Assembly (NCBI GenBank): GCA_003524845.1
Contig: DQGR01000107.1
Coordinates: 12,135-21,489, forward strand
Origin: Patescibacteria group bacterium
GTDB lineage: Bacteria; Patescibacteriota; Microgenomatia; UBA10105
DNA length: 9,355 nucleotides
Direction of reading: 5' to 3'
Part shown: one piece after another, positions 1-6,047 of the stretch
Numbering within the stretch: position 1 is the stretch's first letter
Layout: the number at the start of each line of letters is the position of its first letter
The notes under the pieces: model-generated
The model's database searches: none
Seen by the model: only the letters and a program-made list of their open reading frames with translations
Told to the model about the DNA's origin: nothing
Program-made: the position numbers and the translations under genes

Positions 1-1
1 T

Positions 2-604
2 CCAAATTCAAACATTCGTTTACGGCTTGCGGTTGAAAAAGCCCGGGCTGCCAATATGCCGAAAGACCGGATCGAACGTGCTATTGCGCGGGCACAAGGA
101 ATTGGGGCAGGGGAGGCATTACAGGAAATCGTGTATGAGGGATTTGCTCCCGGAGGGGTGGCGGTTCTTATTGAAAGTGTCACCGATAATCCGCAGCGTG
201 CAGTCAGCAGTATTAAAAATATATTTTCCACCTACGGCGGAAATCTCGGTGGCAGCGGTAGCGTTGCATATCTTTTTGAAAAAGTTGGTATGCACACAAT
301 CAGCAAGTCCCAAAAGGAACCTGCAGCGTTACTTGAACTGTTGATGCAAATAAACGCCGAAAATTTTATTGAGACCGAATCTGAAATTACTATATTTACC
401 AAAGTACCTCATTTTCACGAAGTTAAAGCAGCGCTTGAGGCACAGGGAATAGTGCCTGAAACCAGCGAATTAGTCTACCGCCCAAAATCCATAATGGAGG
501 TGTCAGATCCCGGCATCAGGTCTTCGGTATATAAATTACAAGCAACGCTTGAGGCGCTTGATGATGTGCAAAAGGTTTTTGTGAACGTAACTGCGGAAAC
601 ATAA
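2..604 (+). CDS. yebC: YebC/TACO1-family protein, 5' partial
   Basis: The reading frame is already open at base 2, so the first 200 visible residues lack the N-terminus; about 40-50 residues are missing compared with the usual 240-250. The ATG at base 56 is internal, because the codons before it read as the conserved YebC stretch (RLRLAVEKARAANMPKD). Further family marks are the ERAIARAQG segment, YEGFAPGGVAVLIESVTDN, and a GGNLGGSGSVAYLF segment; the C-terminus ends with the usual DDVQKVFVNV. Family knowledge: these cytosolic proteins were first annotated as transcription regulators (PmpR), and YebC/TACO1 proteins are now linked to helping ribosomes through proline-rich stalls. The stop lies 12 bases before the membrane-protein gene on the same strand, so the two are probably co-transcribed. 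The family call is very secure; the exact role in this organism is not shown by sequence. Confidence 0.95.
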   Translation, partial: PNSNIRLRLAVEKARAANMPKDRIERAIARAQGIGAGEALQEIVYEGFAPGGVAVLIESVTDNPQRAVSSIKNIFSTYGGNLGGSGSVAYLFEKVGMHTISKSQKEPAALLELLMQINAENFIETESEITIFTKVPHFHEVKAALEAQGIVPETSELVYRPKSIMEVSDPGIRSSVYKLQATLEALDDVQKVFVNVTAET

Positions 605-616
605 GTCTGACTCTGC

Positions 617-1438
617 ATGAAAAAAACTACCCGCCTTTTACCACGCCTGCAACTGCCCGTATTTTCCAAACGGCAGCAATTTGTGGCAGTGACCGTAGTC
701 TTAACCCTGGTCCTCATGGCGACGCAACTTATTTCCGATACACTCCGATTGGATGTATTACTGGTGGTTTCAGGTATTGCGTATATTTTATCGGCACTAT
801 CTTTGCGGGAGGAACTCAGAGGTTGGGATTTTGTGACGCTACTTATTTTGCCGTCGTATTTTACGGCCGCGGTTTTCGTATTTTATTTTCTCTTGCCCAC
901 ACTTTGGTTGACCCGATTGCCGATTGCCGTGTTATATGCCGTGGGTATCTATGCGATCTTACTTACCGAAAATATCTACAATGTAGCGTCTGAGCGCACG
1001 ATTCAACTTTTGCGGGCTGCCCACAGCGTCGGTTTCCTGCTTACTCTGGTTACCACCTTCTTTCTTATGGACACGGTGTTGTCTTTACGATTGCCGTTTT
1101 ATCTGAACAGTGTGACCTCTATAGTAGTTCTCTTTCCTTTGATATTACAGGCACTGTGGTCCATGGAACTGACGCAGAAGATATCGGCAATGGTTTTGTG
1201 GAGCAGTTTTTCGTTAACGCTTATTCTGACTGAACTAGTGGTGCTTTTTTCTTTTTGGCCAATTCGTACGACCATTGAAGCGCTATTTATCACCACGATA
1301 TTTTATTCACTGGTCGGGATGACGCAGCAGTTTCTAATCGGACGTTTGTTTCCCAACACGACCCGGGAATTTTTACTAGTTCTCGTAATTGTATTTTTCC
1401 TGGTCATGGGGATGACCCGTTGGGGCGCAACTTTATAA
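617..1438 (+). CDS. Polytopic membrane protein of unknown function
   Basis: The product has 273 residues and I do not recognise a characterised family. A short basic N-terminus (KK, R, R, KR within the first 20 residues) is followed by about nine hydrophobic segments near residues 21-38, 45-63, 71-93, 101-119, 135-155, 161-180, 188-211, 220-241 and 251-267. The most distinctive soluble piece is a charged and polar stretch around residues 117-135 (TENIYNVASERTIQLLRAAH), which may be a conserved cytoplasmic loop. No catalytic motif, nucleotide-binding site or transporter signature is visible. The ATG lies 12 bases after the yebC stop with no Shine-Dalgarno between them, so translation is probably coupled to yebC or starts without one. 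A possible weak terminator follows the stop. Function is unknown; that it is an integral membrane protein is clear from hydrophobicity. Confidence 0.85.
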   Translation: MKKTTRLLPRLQLPVFSKRQQFVAVTVVLTLVLMATQLISDTLRLDVLLVVSGIAYILSALSLREELRGWDFVTLLILPSYFTAAVFVFYFLLPTLWLTRLPIAVLYAVGIYAILLTENIYNVASERTIQLLRAAHSVGFLLTLVTTFFLMDTVLSLRLPFYLNSVTSIVVLFPLILQALWSMELTQKISAMVLWSSFSLTLILTELVVLFSFWPIRTTIEALFITTIFYSLVGMTQQFLIGRLFPNTTREFLLVLVIVFFLVMGMTRWGATL

Positions 1439-1460
1439 GCAGTAATCCGATAAGCCAGAT

Positions 1461-1489
1461 AAACCAAATTTGGTTTCAGTATCTTTTTT
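1461..1489 (+). terminator. Possible weak terminator after the yebC operon
   Basis: A perfect 16-base palindrome (AAACCAAATTTGGTTT, 1461-1476) begins 22 bases after the membrane-protein stop and is followed by a run of six T at 1484-1489. Folding needs a loop, so only about six base pairs form, and seven bases separate the stem from the T-run. The stem is AT-rich and weak. The palindrome could instead be a protein-binding site. Confidence 0.3.
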
Positions 1490-1541
1490 ATAAATTAATT
1501 CTAAAAAAAACTAACCAAGCAACCAGAGGAGAGGGAAGTGG

Positions 1542-1805
1542 TTGATATGGTTTGATATGTATGCCGCAGGCGGCACCTGCAAAGTTTTCACGATATCCTA
1601 TAATAATTTTCACGGAATTAAGCAACCTCAGTTCGTGTCTGAAAAATGTCGTCTACAGGCAGAGCACAGTGAGTACATAATGTACGCACAAAACAACTTG
1701 TTTAGAAAGTCATTCTGCTCCAAATTAGAATTAACTCCCCACAAACTCGTATACAGATTTAGCCTCAAAAATATTGGTTTAGACTATCATGAAGCTCCAA
1801 AATAA
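1542..1805 (+). CDS. Doubtful small ORF, 87 residues
   Basis: The frame opens with TTG at 1542, with an in-frame ATG at 1557, and runs to a stop at 1805. In its favour, a purine-rich stretch containing AGGAG (1527-1531) sits 10 bases before the TTG; this is the only Shine-Dalgarno-like signal seen before any ORF considered here. Against it, the residue order shows no domain, signal peptide or membrane segment, and I recognise no family. The protein contains three cysteines and many aromatic residues, which random translation can also give. It may be a real lineage-specific gene or a chance frame in a non-coding interval. Confidence 0.2.
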   Translation: MIWFDMYAAGGTCKVFTISYNNFHGIKQPQFVSEKCRLQAEHSEYIMYAQNNLFRKSFCSKLELTPHKLVYRFSLKNIGLDYHEAPK

Positions 1806-1929
1806 AACCGAAAACATCTTCGATCAGTATATTCCAGCGACATATGTCTGCGGGAATTATTTAGCCTTGAACAAGTGTAACGCAGAATATTTTTTCTGCA
1901 AAGTAATACCCACGAAAATTATCACTTAG
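1789..1929 (+). CDS. Doubtful small ORF, 46 residues
   Basis: An ATG at 1789 opens a 46-residue frame that overlaps the end of the 87-residue ORF by 17 bases in another frame and ends at TAG (1927-1929). The product starts MKLQNKTENIFDQY, has three cysteines and matches no family I know. Its stop codon lies in the left arm of the 1926-1947 hairpin, an arrangement seen at true gene ends but also possible by chance. There is no Shine-Dalgarno. Overlap with the preceding ORF would fit translational coupling if both were real. Confidence 0.12.
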   Translation: MKLQNKTENIFDQYIPATYVCGNYLALNKCNAEYFFCKVIPTKIIT

Positions 1930-1947
1930 AGCTTTATTATGCTCTAA
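1926..1947. terminator. Seven-base-pair hairpin, possible terminator
   Basis: TTAGAGC (1926-1932) and GCTCTAA (1941-1947) are perfect inverted arms around an eight-base loop. On the plus strand the stem is followed by ATTGTACTTTTAC, which is T-rich but broken. On the minus strand the following bases read AATTTTC after a short gap. Either direction gives only a weak intrinsic-terminator match. Confidence 0.22.
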
Positions 1948-2032
1948 ATTGTACTTTTACAAGGCCCGAACAAAACCGAAAGCCTGCTCTCACGATTAGT
2001 GTCACCTGAAGCTTTAATTTAAGGTCACCGCC

Positions 2033-2122
2033 GAGCACGCTTTATTCGTGCGTGTGGTGCTCAAGCTCTCCAAAATAGAAGAGAGGGCACCTTCCCGCTT
2101 GCTTGCAGCTACTTGTAGGCGG
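2033..2122. ncRNA. Candidate structured RNA with alternative stems
   Basis: Several inverted repeats are packed together. GAGCAC (2033-2038) can pair with GTGCTC (2057-2062). GGTGC (2056-2060) can instead pair with GCACC (2087-2091), extended inside by CTCTC (2066-2070) with GAGAG (2081-2085). A third option pairs GCACG (2035-2039) with CGTGC (2047-2051). CCGC (2095-2098) and GCGG (2119-2122) close a further stem-loop. Because 2057-2060 is shared, the first two folds exclude each other, as in regulatory leaders. However, no ORF follows closely on the plus strand and there is no T-run, so a free-standing small RNA is as likely as a switch. I recognise no named RNA family. Strand is undecided. 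Confidence 0.2.
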
Positions 2123-2162
2123 AATAGATTTTCAACCGCTTCACCTCAGAAATAAATGCATG

Positions 2163-2175
2163 TGCAACGGTTGCA
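2163..2175. repeat. Short palindrome with a distant partial copy
   Basis: TGCAAC-G-GTTGCA is a 13-base inverted repeat, the kind of symmetric element a dimeric regulator could bind. Ten bases of it (TGCAACCGTT in reverse orientation) recur at 2421-2430. No gene start is close to either copy, so any function is speculative. Confidence 0.25.
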
Positions 2176-2433
2176 TTTAGATGATGTGCAGGCGGAGTAT
2201 GTAGTAGTCGTCTCTGTAATGTCGCACAATAATACTTTTACGACGTCAAATATGGGTACTGCATGGAGAAGTGCTGATTTTTGCGTTTCTCACTTGTTGT
2301 TAACAATGGGTTTATTTTGAATTGTAAATTGTATCCTGAGTTACTTCCGCTTTATGGGGCGCGTTTACATTAATTAAATATTTTGGCCTGGTAACCATTT
2401 CTTAGTTAGTTCGATTTAGTTGCAACCGTTTAC

Positions 2434-2475
2434 TTAACCTAGCTGTTGGTTAAATCAAATGCCTTCCAGGGCATT
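2434..2475 (-). terminator. Two hairpins downstream of the isomerase gene
   Basis: Reading the minus strand after the isomerase stop, AATGCC (2458-2463) pairs with GGCATT (2470-2475) over a six-base loop, and TTAACC (2434-2439) pairs with GGTTAA (2448-2453) over eight bases. After the first stem the minus strand reads TGATTTAACC, a poor T-tract. A third stem, AAGCAC/GTGCTT with an AAAC loop (2508-2523), overlaps the stop codon itself. Together they could end transcription or stabilise the 3' end, but none is a textbook terminator. Confidence 0.28.
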
Positions 2476-2521
2476 ACAGAGGCTTACATTTAGCCATGCA
2501 TAACCCAAAGCACAAACGTGC

Positions 2522-3451
2522 TTATGATAACTCAGAAATCAGTGTTTCAGAAATCAGTGTTTTTAAAAACTTAAAGTTGCCGACATGGTCTGATTTTGGT
2601 TCAGTCAAAATACCGGTTTCGTTTTGGCTGGAAAATAATTTAAGCAATTGTTTCATTTCCTGATGGTTAGGAAGCGCTAAATTGGTCTTAAAAACATCAC
2701 TATAAAGTAAGCCATGATAATCTGTACCATTATATGGTGGAATCAGATATCCGGCATGAATCAACTGTGTTTTAACAACTAATTGTTTGGTTTTTTCATA
2801 TAAGAACTCAAAAATTTCGGCGCGTTTTTCACTGATTATGTTGGCTGCAGTATGTCCAAAGTCATTGGTAAATCCAAGATGTGGAACATCAAGTACTTGT
2901 TGCAAATACGCAAGCGGAAGTTCACCAAGATTAAGTACGTTATTTTTATCATCTGCGCTATACCAGTCACCCCCAATGGCTCTTAGTGGTACGCTTTCAA
3001 CGAGTAAGCTCACTTGGCGTTTATGCGCGTAATGAGCAAGTTCCGTGAAAGATTCGCCGAGTAATTCAACGCAAACAGAAAAATCTATTTGTTGTCCCTG
3101 CTCATAAAATCTGCCCTTTTCAAAGTCTACGCCAGCCAGGCGGCTGCCGCCAGGATGAACGTTTACATAACGGCACTTATGTTTCTCAGCGACGTCAATG
3201 GTTTTTTTTACTAATGCTCGAGAGATTGCAAGTAATTTGGTATCAGGATAACAAAGATTTGCTAAAATACCATTTTGCTCGCCCCAAAAGTGTAAACCAC
3301 ATCCAACACTGAGTGATTTTATATACGCAAATAAATTATCGTATTCATCTATTTTTCCACTATGAAACCAAACTTCACAAAAATCCGGTTGTGTGGCGCG
3401 TAAGTCATCAAAAGAACTTTTTTGTAAACCTACCTTGATTCCTAGTTGCAT
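2522..3451 (-). CDS. Sugar-phosphate isomerase/epimerase-like TIM-barrel protein
   Basis: This resembles the xylose-isomerase-like TIM-barrel superfamily (also called AP endonuclease 2-like), whose members use divalent metal to isomerise or epimerise sugars or to cut abasic DNA. I cannot tell which substrate applies. Numbered from an upstream ATG at 3469 (315 residues), the likely metal and active-site residues sit at strand ends: H60 (GLHFWGE), H105 (VNVHPGG), E158 (LLVESVP), D203 and H206 (NDFGHT), H238 (LIHAGY) and E290 (LTEPK). The preferred start is the ATG at 3451 (309 residues): it falls directly before the first barrel strand (LGIKVGL) and a -10 box lies 8 bases upstream, inside the longer frame. 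Neither start has a Shine-Dalgarno. The C-terminus carries a 15-base tandem duplication. The gene is divergent from xer and appears to be transcribed alone. Confidence 0.85.
   Translation of the reverse strand: MQLGIKVGLQKSSFDDLRATQPDFCEVWFHSGKIDEYDNLFAYIKSLSVGCGLHFWGEQNGILANLCYPDTKLLAISRALVKKTIDVAEKHKCRYVNVHPGGSRLAGVDFEKGRFYEQGQQIDFSVCVELLGESFTELAHYAHKRQVSLLVESVPLRAIGGDWYSADDKNNVLNLGELPLAYLQQVLDVPHLGFTNDFGHTAANIISEKRAEIFEFLYEKTKQLVVKTQLIHAGYLIPPYNGTDYHGLLYSDVFKTNLALPNHQEMKQLLKLFSSQNETGILTEPKSDHVGNFKFLKTLISETLISELS
2533..2562 (-). repeat. Exact 15-base tandem duplication in a gene's 3' end
   Basis: CAGAAATCAGTGTTT occurs twice without a gap (2533-2547 and 2548-2562). Being a multiple of three it keeps the frame and duplicates five residues, giving the tail TLISETLISELS of the isomerase-like protein. 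It looks like a recent slippage event. Confidence 0.9.
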
Positions 3452-3459
3452 AGGGTTGC

Positions 3460-3488
3460 ATTGTACCATTTACGAACGCCCAGCCCAA
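3460..3488 (-). promoter_or_regulatory. Promoter of the isomerase-like gene, likely leaderless
   Basis: On the minus strand a -10 box TACAAT (3460-3465) matches TATAAT in five of six bases and lies exactly 8 bases before the ATG at 3451. A weak -35 (TTGGGC, 3483-3488) is 17 bases further upstream. Transcription would begin at or within two bases of the start codon, so the mRNA would have almost no leader, which fits the absent Shine-Dalgarno. Confidence 0.5.
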
Positions 3489-3497
3489 AGTTAGAAT

Positions 3498-3546
3498 GAC
3501 GTCGCACAATTTTCCCCGCAGGCAAACACGTATTTACAGACGTCGC
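3498..3546. repeat. Pair of GACGTCGC direct repeats, possible operator
   Basis: GACGTCGC occurs at 3498-3505 and 3539-3546, 41 bases apart, close to four helical turns. Its core GACGTC is a palindrome. The second copy lies in the spacer between the xer -35 and -10 boxes, where a bound repressor would block polymerase. The match may still be chance. Confidence 0.25.
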
Positions 3547-3561
3547 TTTTTGTTGTATTAA
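3533..3561 (+). promoter_or_regulatory. Promoter of the xer-glycosyltransferase operon
   Basis: A -35 box TTTACA (3533-3538, five of six consensus bases) and a -10 box TATTAA (3556-3561, four of six) are separated by the ideal 17 bases. The expected start point is about 3568, so the leader before the ATG at 3572 would be only about 3-5 bases. No Shine-Dalgarno is present. A second TA-rich hexamer, TATAAG (3563-3568), lies too close to the ATG to serve the same start. Confidence 0.5.
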
Positions 3562-3571
3562 TTATAAGTAT

Positions 3572-4516
3572 ATGAGCAGTTTATCCGAACTAATTACTGA
3601 ATTTCTGGAACACTTACAAATTGAGCGCAACGTCTCCCCGCTTACCATCCGTAATTATCAGCACTATTTGCTACGTTTTAATAAATGGTTTTCCGAAGCC
3701 TCCTCTACTCCATCAGATCCGACTGCAATTACCAATGACACGATTCGTCGGTTTCGCATTTTTTTGTCCCGATATGCGGATGCTCACCAGATGACGCTCA
3801 AACGGGTGACGCAAAACTATCACCTGATTGCCTTACGGGCGTTTTTGCGTTATTTAGCCAAGCGCGATATAAAAGCCCTGTCACCGGAAAAAATCGATTT
3901 AGCCAAAGCTGAATCCAGGAGTCTTAAGTTCTTAAACCATGAGCAGCTGATGCGACTTGTCAACCAACCTGATATGTCAACACCGCAGGGAGAACGGGAC
4001 AAAGCCATTCTTGAGCTATTATTTTCCACTGGTTTACGGGTATCAGAGCTTACGAAACTAAATCGCGAGCATTTGGACCTCAAAAGTCGGGAAATTGGTA
4101 TTATCGGCAAAGGCGGCCGGCCCCGGGTTGTCTTTATTTCCGACGAAGCGGCAAAATGGCTAGAACATTATCTGCATGCCCGGAGTGAGACGTATAAACC
4201 GCTATTTATCCGTTACAGCGGCAAAAAGGCAGATCCAAACAAGGGTGATGAGGCTATGAGGTTAACGGCCCGCAGCGTCCAACGTCTGGTAGAAAAATAT
4301 GTTAAAAAAGCGCATCTGTCGGTGAAAATCACGCCACATGGTTTGCGCCACACGTTTGCAACCGACTTACTTTCGTCTGGCGCGGACTTGCGGGCGATTC
4401 AGGAAATGCTCGGGCACAAAAATATATCTACTACCCAGATTTATACTCATGTCACCAATCCACAATTAAAAGCCATTCACCAGAAGTTCCATGATAAAAA
4501 ATCCCCAGAGTCCTAA
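3572..4516 (+). CDS. xer: Xer-family tyrosine recombinase (XerC/XerD-like)
   Basis: A 314-residue site-specific recombinase of normal family length. Residues 1-95 form the SAM-like DNA-binding domain (LTIRNYQHYLLRF, LRAFLRYLAKR). The catalytic domain holds the whole active site: R156 (STGLRVSEL), K180 (IIGKGGRPR), H256 and R259 (TPHGLRHTFATD), H282 (MLGHKNISTTQ) and nucleophile Y291 (QIYTHVT). Family knowledge: such enzymes resolve chromosome dimers at dif sites, and one subunit can act alone in lineages with a single Xer. The housekeeping context (no phage or integron genes, no attachment site) favours this role over a mobile-element integrase, but XerC and XerD cannot be told apart by eye. 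The gene heads an operon with a membrane glycosyltransferase 9 bases downstream. The start codon follows a good promoter with almost no leader. Confidence 0.92.
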   Translation: MSSLSELITEFLEHLQIERNVSPLTIRNYQHYLLRFNKWFSEASSTPSDPTAITNDTIRRFRIFLSRYADAHQMTLKRVTQNYHLIALRAFLRYLAKRDIKALSPEKIDLAKAESRSLKFLNHEQLMRLVNQPDMSTPQGERDKAILELLFSTGLRVSELTKLNREHLDLKSREIGIIGKGGRPRVVFISDEAAKWLEHYLHARSETYKPLFIRYSGKKADPNKGDEAMRLTARSVQRLVEKYVKKAHLSVKITPHGLRHTFATDLLSSGADLRAIQEMLGHKNISTTQIYTHVTNPQLKAIHQKFHDKKSPES

Positions 4517-4525
4517 ACTGCGTGT

Positions 4526-5797
4526 ATGAACCCTAGTTCCAAAATTAGCCTTGGGAATTTCTCAGTCAGTGTATTACTGTTCTTATTGTCATTTGCCGTA
4601 TTGTGGCCACGAAGTACATCTGCATATTTTCACCTTGATGAAATTTTCTGGATTTGCACTGATGAAAAATGGTTGCCAACGCAAAATATTCGCGACATTC
4701 AGCACAAAATTCCGGGAACTTCATATTTTTCCAATGGCCCGCTTGCAAAATATTTGTTCCAAGGTTGGAGTTACGTAATTCGCAGCCCTGGTCAATTTGC
4801 CGCAATTGAGTGTCCACGCTGGCCAGGATATTACGCGGATAAATCATTTACAGAACTTCCGCCGCAAATCCATGAATTACTGGTTAAATATCGTTTGTTA
4901 ATAGCAGTTCTCGGCAGTATGTGCATTTCAGTTGCTTTTATATTTGGCAAGCAGTTAGTAAATAATTCCTTTGGACTGGTTTATGCAGCTTTGCTTTTCA
5001 TTAATCCAATTTTTCAGGAGGCCGCAACACATGTTCTCTCAGAAATTCCGTTTTTACTTATTTTTCTAGTAAGTATGCATTGTCTGTATTGGTTATTTGC
5101 ATCGGGTTGGGGTTCGTTACAAAAAATCAGCAAACGACACATCATAATTGCCGCATTTTTAATTGTCGTAACTAGCTTGATTAAGCCTGCTGGATTTATT
5201 CTGATCTATTTCGTCCTGTCATTATCTTGTCTACTGTATTTGAGACACGAAGTGAAAAAAGGGACAAAAGTTCTGCTATCGAAATATGCAGCACTTTTTA
5301 CCGGAACGTTTATCGCCAGTTTTGTGGGAGTATATCCAGCTTTGTTTATTCCCAGTTTTGCTATGTTCTGGTGGCTAAAGGTAATTAGAGACACAGCTCA
5401 ATTTCATGCGTATTACAACCCTTTTACGAGTGCTGCAGATCGGTTTGACTCTGTCATCGAAAAACTGCAAGTGGTAATTGCAGATCTAGTATTTCCGGGC
5501 TTGCAAACCGGATTATTAAACAAATTTCCTTTTGTGCTGCTTTTTACCATTACTGGAGTTATTGCACTGTTATTAATAATTCGCAAAAAGAGTCATGATA
5601 GCATTTGGTTTACCGCATCATTTATGCTGTTAGCGGGAGCAATTTTTGTCACCTGCGGATTTTTGCTGTTGCCGGTACATTGGGTGCGGTACTATCTGTC
5701 GCTTTTTTTGCCGGTGTTGTTACTTATTGAGGCTTACGGAGTATGGCACTGTCTGCTTATTTTTCAACTTCTCAAAAGAAAATACATTTTGCGCTAA
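4526..5797 (+). CDS. GT39/ArnT-like membrane glycosyltransferase
   Basis: A 423-residue integral membrane protein of the GT-C fold, resembling dolichyl/polyprenyl-phosphate sugar transferases (PMT, ArnT). Evidence: an N-terminal membrane helix (about 12-30) followed at once by the acidic catalytic-loop motif FHLDEIFW with D38 and E39; the later loop motif NGPLAKYLFQGW (70-81), equivalent to the HPPLGKYL motif of the family; a helix RLLIAVLGS (123-131); and an SLIKPAGFIL segment (217-226). About ten membrane segments are predicted, the last ending in RYYLSLFLPVLLL (388-400), a usual family ending. The enzyme probably moves a sugar from a lipid-phosphate carrier to an envelope acceptor outside the membrane; donor and acceptor are unknown. 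It starts 9 bases after xer without a Shine-Dalgarno, so co-transcription is likely. Its stop overlaps the convergent DUF3467 stop by 4 bases. Confidence 0.8.
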   Translation: MNPSSKISLGNFSVSVLLFLLSFAVLWPRSTSAYFHLDEIFWICTDEKWLPTQNIRDIQHKIPGTSYFSNGPLAKYLFQGWSYVIRSPGQFAAIECPRWPGYYADKSFTELPPQIHELLVKYRLLIAVLGSMCISVAFIFGKQLVNNSFGLVYAALLFINPIFQEAATHVLSEIPFLLIFLVSMHCLYWLFASGWGSLQKISKRHIIIAAFLIVVTSLIKPAGFILIYFVLSLSCLLYLRHEVKKGTKVLLSKYAALFTGTFIASFVGVYPALFIPSFAMFWWLKVIRDTAQFHAYYNPFTSAADRFDSVIEKLQVVIADLVFPGLQTGLLNKFPFVLLFTITGVIALLLIIRKKSHDSIWFTASFMLLAGAIFVTCGFLLLPVHWVRYYLSLFLPVLLLIEAYGVWHCLLIFQLLKRKYILR

Positions 5798-6039
5798 TTC
5801 TGTTTTGTTTTTGTATCACTTTCAGTCACCGCAAGGAGTTTACCGAGATCGGTTGTTAATTTTTTCGCATGTTCGCGGCTCATGCCGATACGGGTGATAA
5901 TTCGCGTCTGGTTCCCGGTTTTTTGTGTGACGTCAAATACCACCCCAAATTGATTGATTGTAATGAAAATCCGGTCGGTGTATAAAATGGGCGTGGTGTC
6001 TAGGTTGATGTTTATGGTTGGTTTTGGTTCAGTAGCCAT
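5794..6039 (-). CDS. DUF3467-family small protein
   Basis: An 81-residue soluble protein. The pattern of a beta-rich first half (PILYTDRIFITINQFGVVFDV) followed by a basic strand and a helix with the sequence RIGMSREHAKKLTTDLGKLL matches the DUF3467 family, in which a [VI]xMSPEHAK-type motif is the hallmark. The molecular function of this family is not known to me. The frame could begin at a TTG at 6048 (84 residues), but the ATG at 6039 is preferred because a perfect TATAAT lies 8 bases upstream of it. The gene is 36 bases after folD on the same strand and may be both read through from gyrA-folD and transcribed from its own promoter. It ends tail to tail with the glycosyltransferase: the four bases CTAA (5794-5797) give TAG on one strand and TAA on the other. 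Confidence 0.8.
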   Translation of the reverse strand: MATEPKPTININLDTTPILYTDRIFITINQFGVVFDVTQKTGNQTRIITRIGMSREHAKKLTTDLGKLLAVTESDTKTKQN

Positions 6040-6047
6040 ACTGGTCA

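Larger units (their letters stand above)
1439..2521. other. About 1.08 kb interval without a recognisable gene
   Basis: No frame on either strand gives a protein I recognise. The interval holds a possible terminator (1461-1489), two small overlapping ORFs (1542-1805 and 1789-1929), simple hairpins at 1882-1899 (GCAGAA/TTCTGC) and 1926-1947, a cluster of overlapping stems at 2033-2122, a short palindrome at 2163-2175, and hairpins at 2434-2453, 2458-2475 and 2508-2523 downstream of the minus-strand isomerase gene. It looks more AT-rich than the neighbouring genes. It could be a decayed gene, a small-RNA locus or a regulatory region; sequence alone does not decide. I found no tRNA cloverleaf, and no tmRNA or RNase P RNA signature by eye. 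Confidence 0.7.

Noticed and set aside
27..344. Alternative frame overlapping yebC on the plus strand
   Set aside because: The yebC frame is conserved throughout and the alternative frame encodes no recognisable protein.
2362..2389. Possible dif site for the nearby Xer recombinase
   Set aside because: GTTTACAT at 2363-2370 resembles one arm of known bacterial dif sites, but the opposite arm matches poorly and there is no inverted symmetry. A cumulative GC-skew plot of the genome would be needed to support it.
2401..2425. GTTCGATTT resembling a tRNA T-loop
   Set aside because: No flanking T-stem, anticodon arm or acceptor stem could be formed around it.
3572..4516. Xer gene as a phage or integron integrase
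   Set aside because: No attachment-site duplication, tRNA, excisionase, or cassette array is present, and the length and motifs fit chromosomal Xer proteins.
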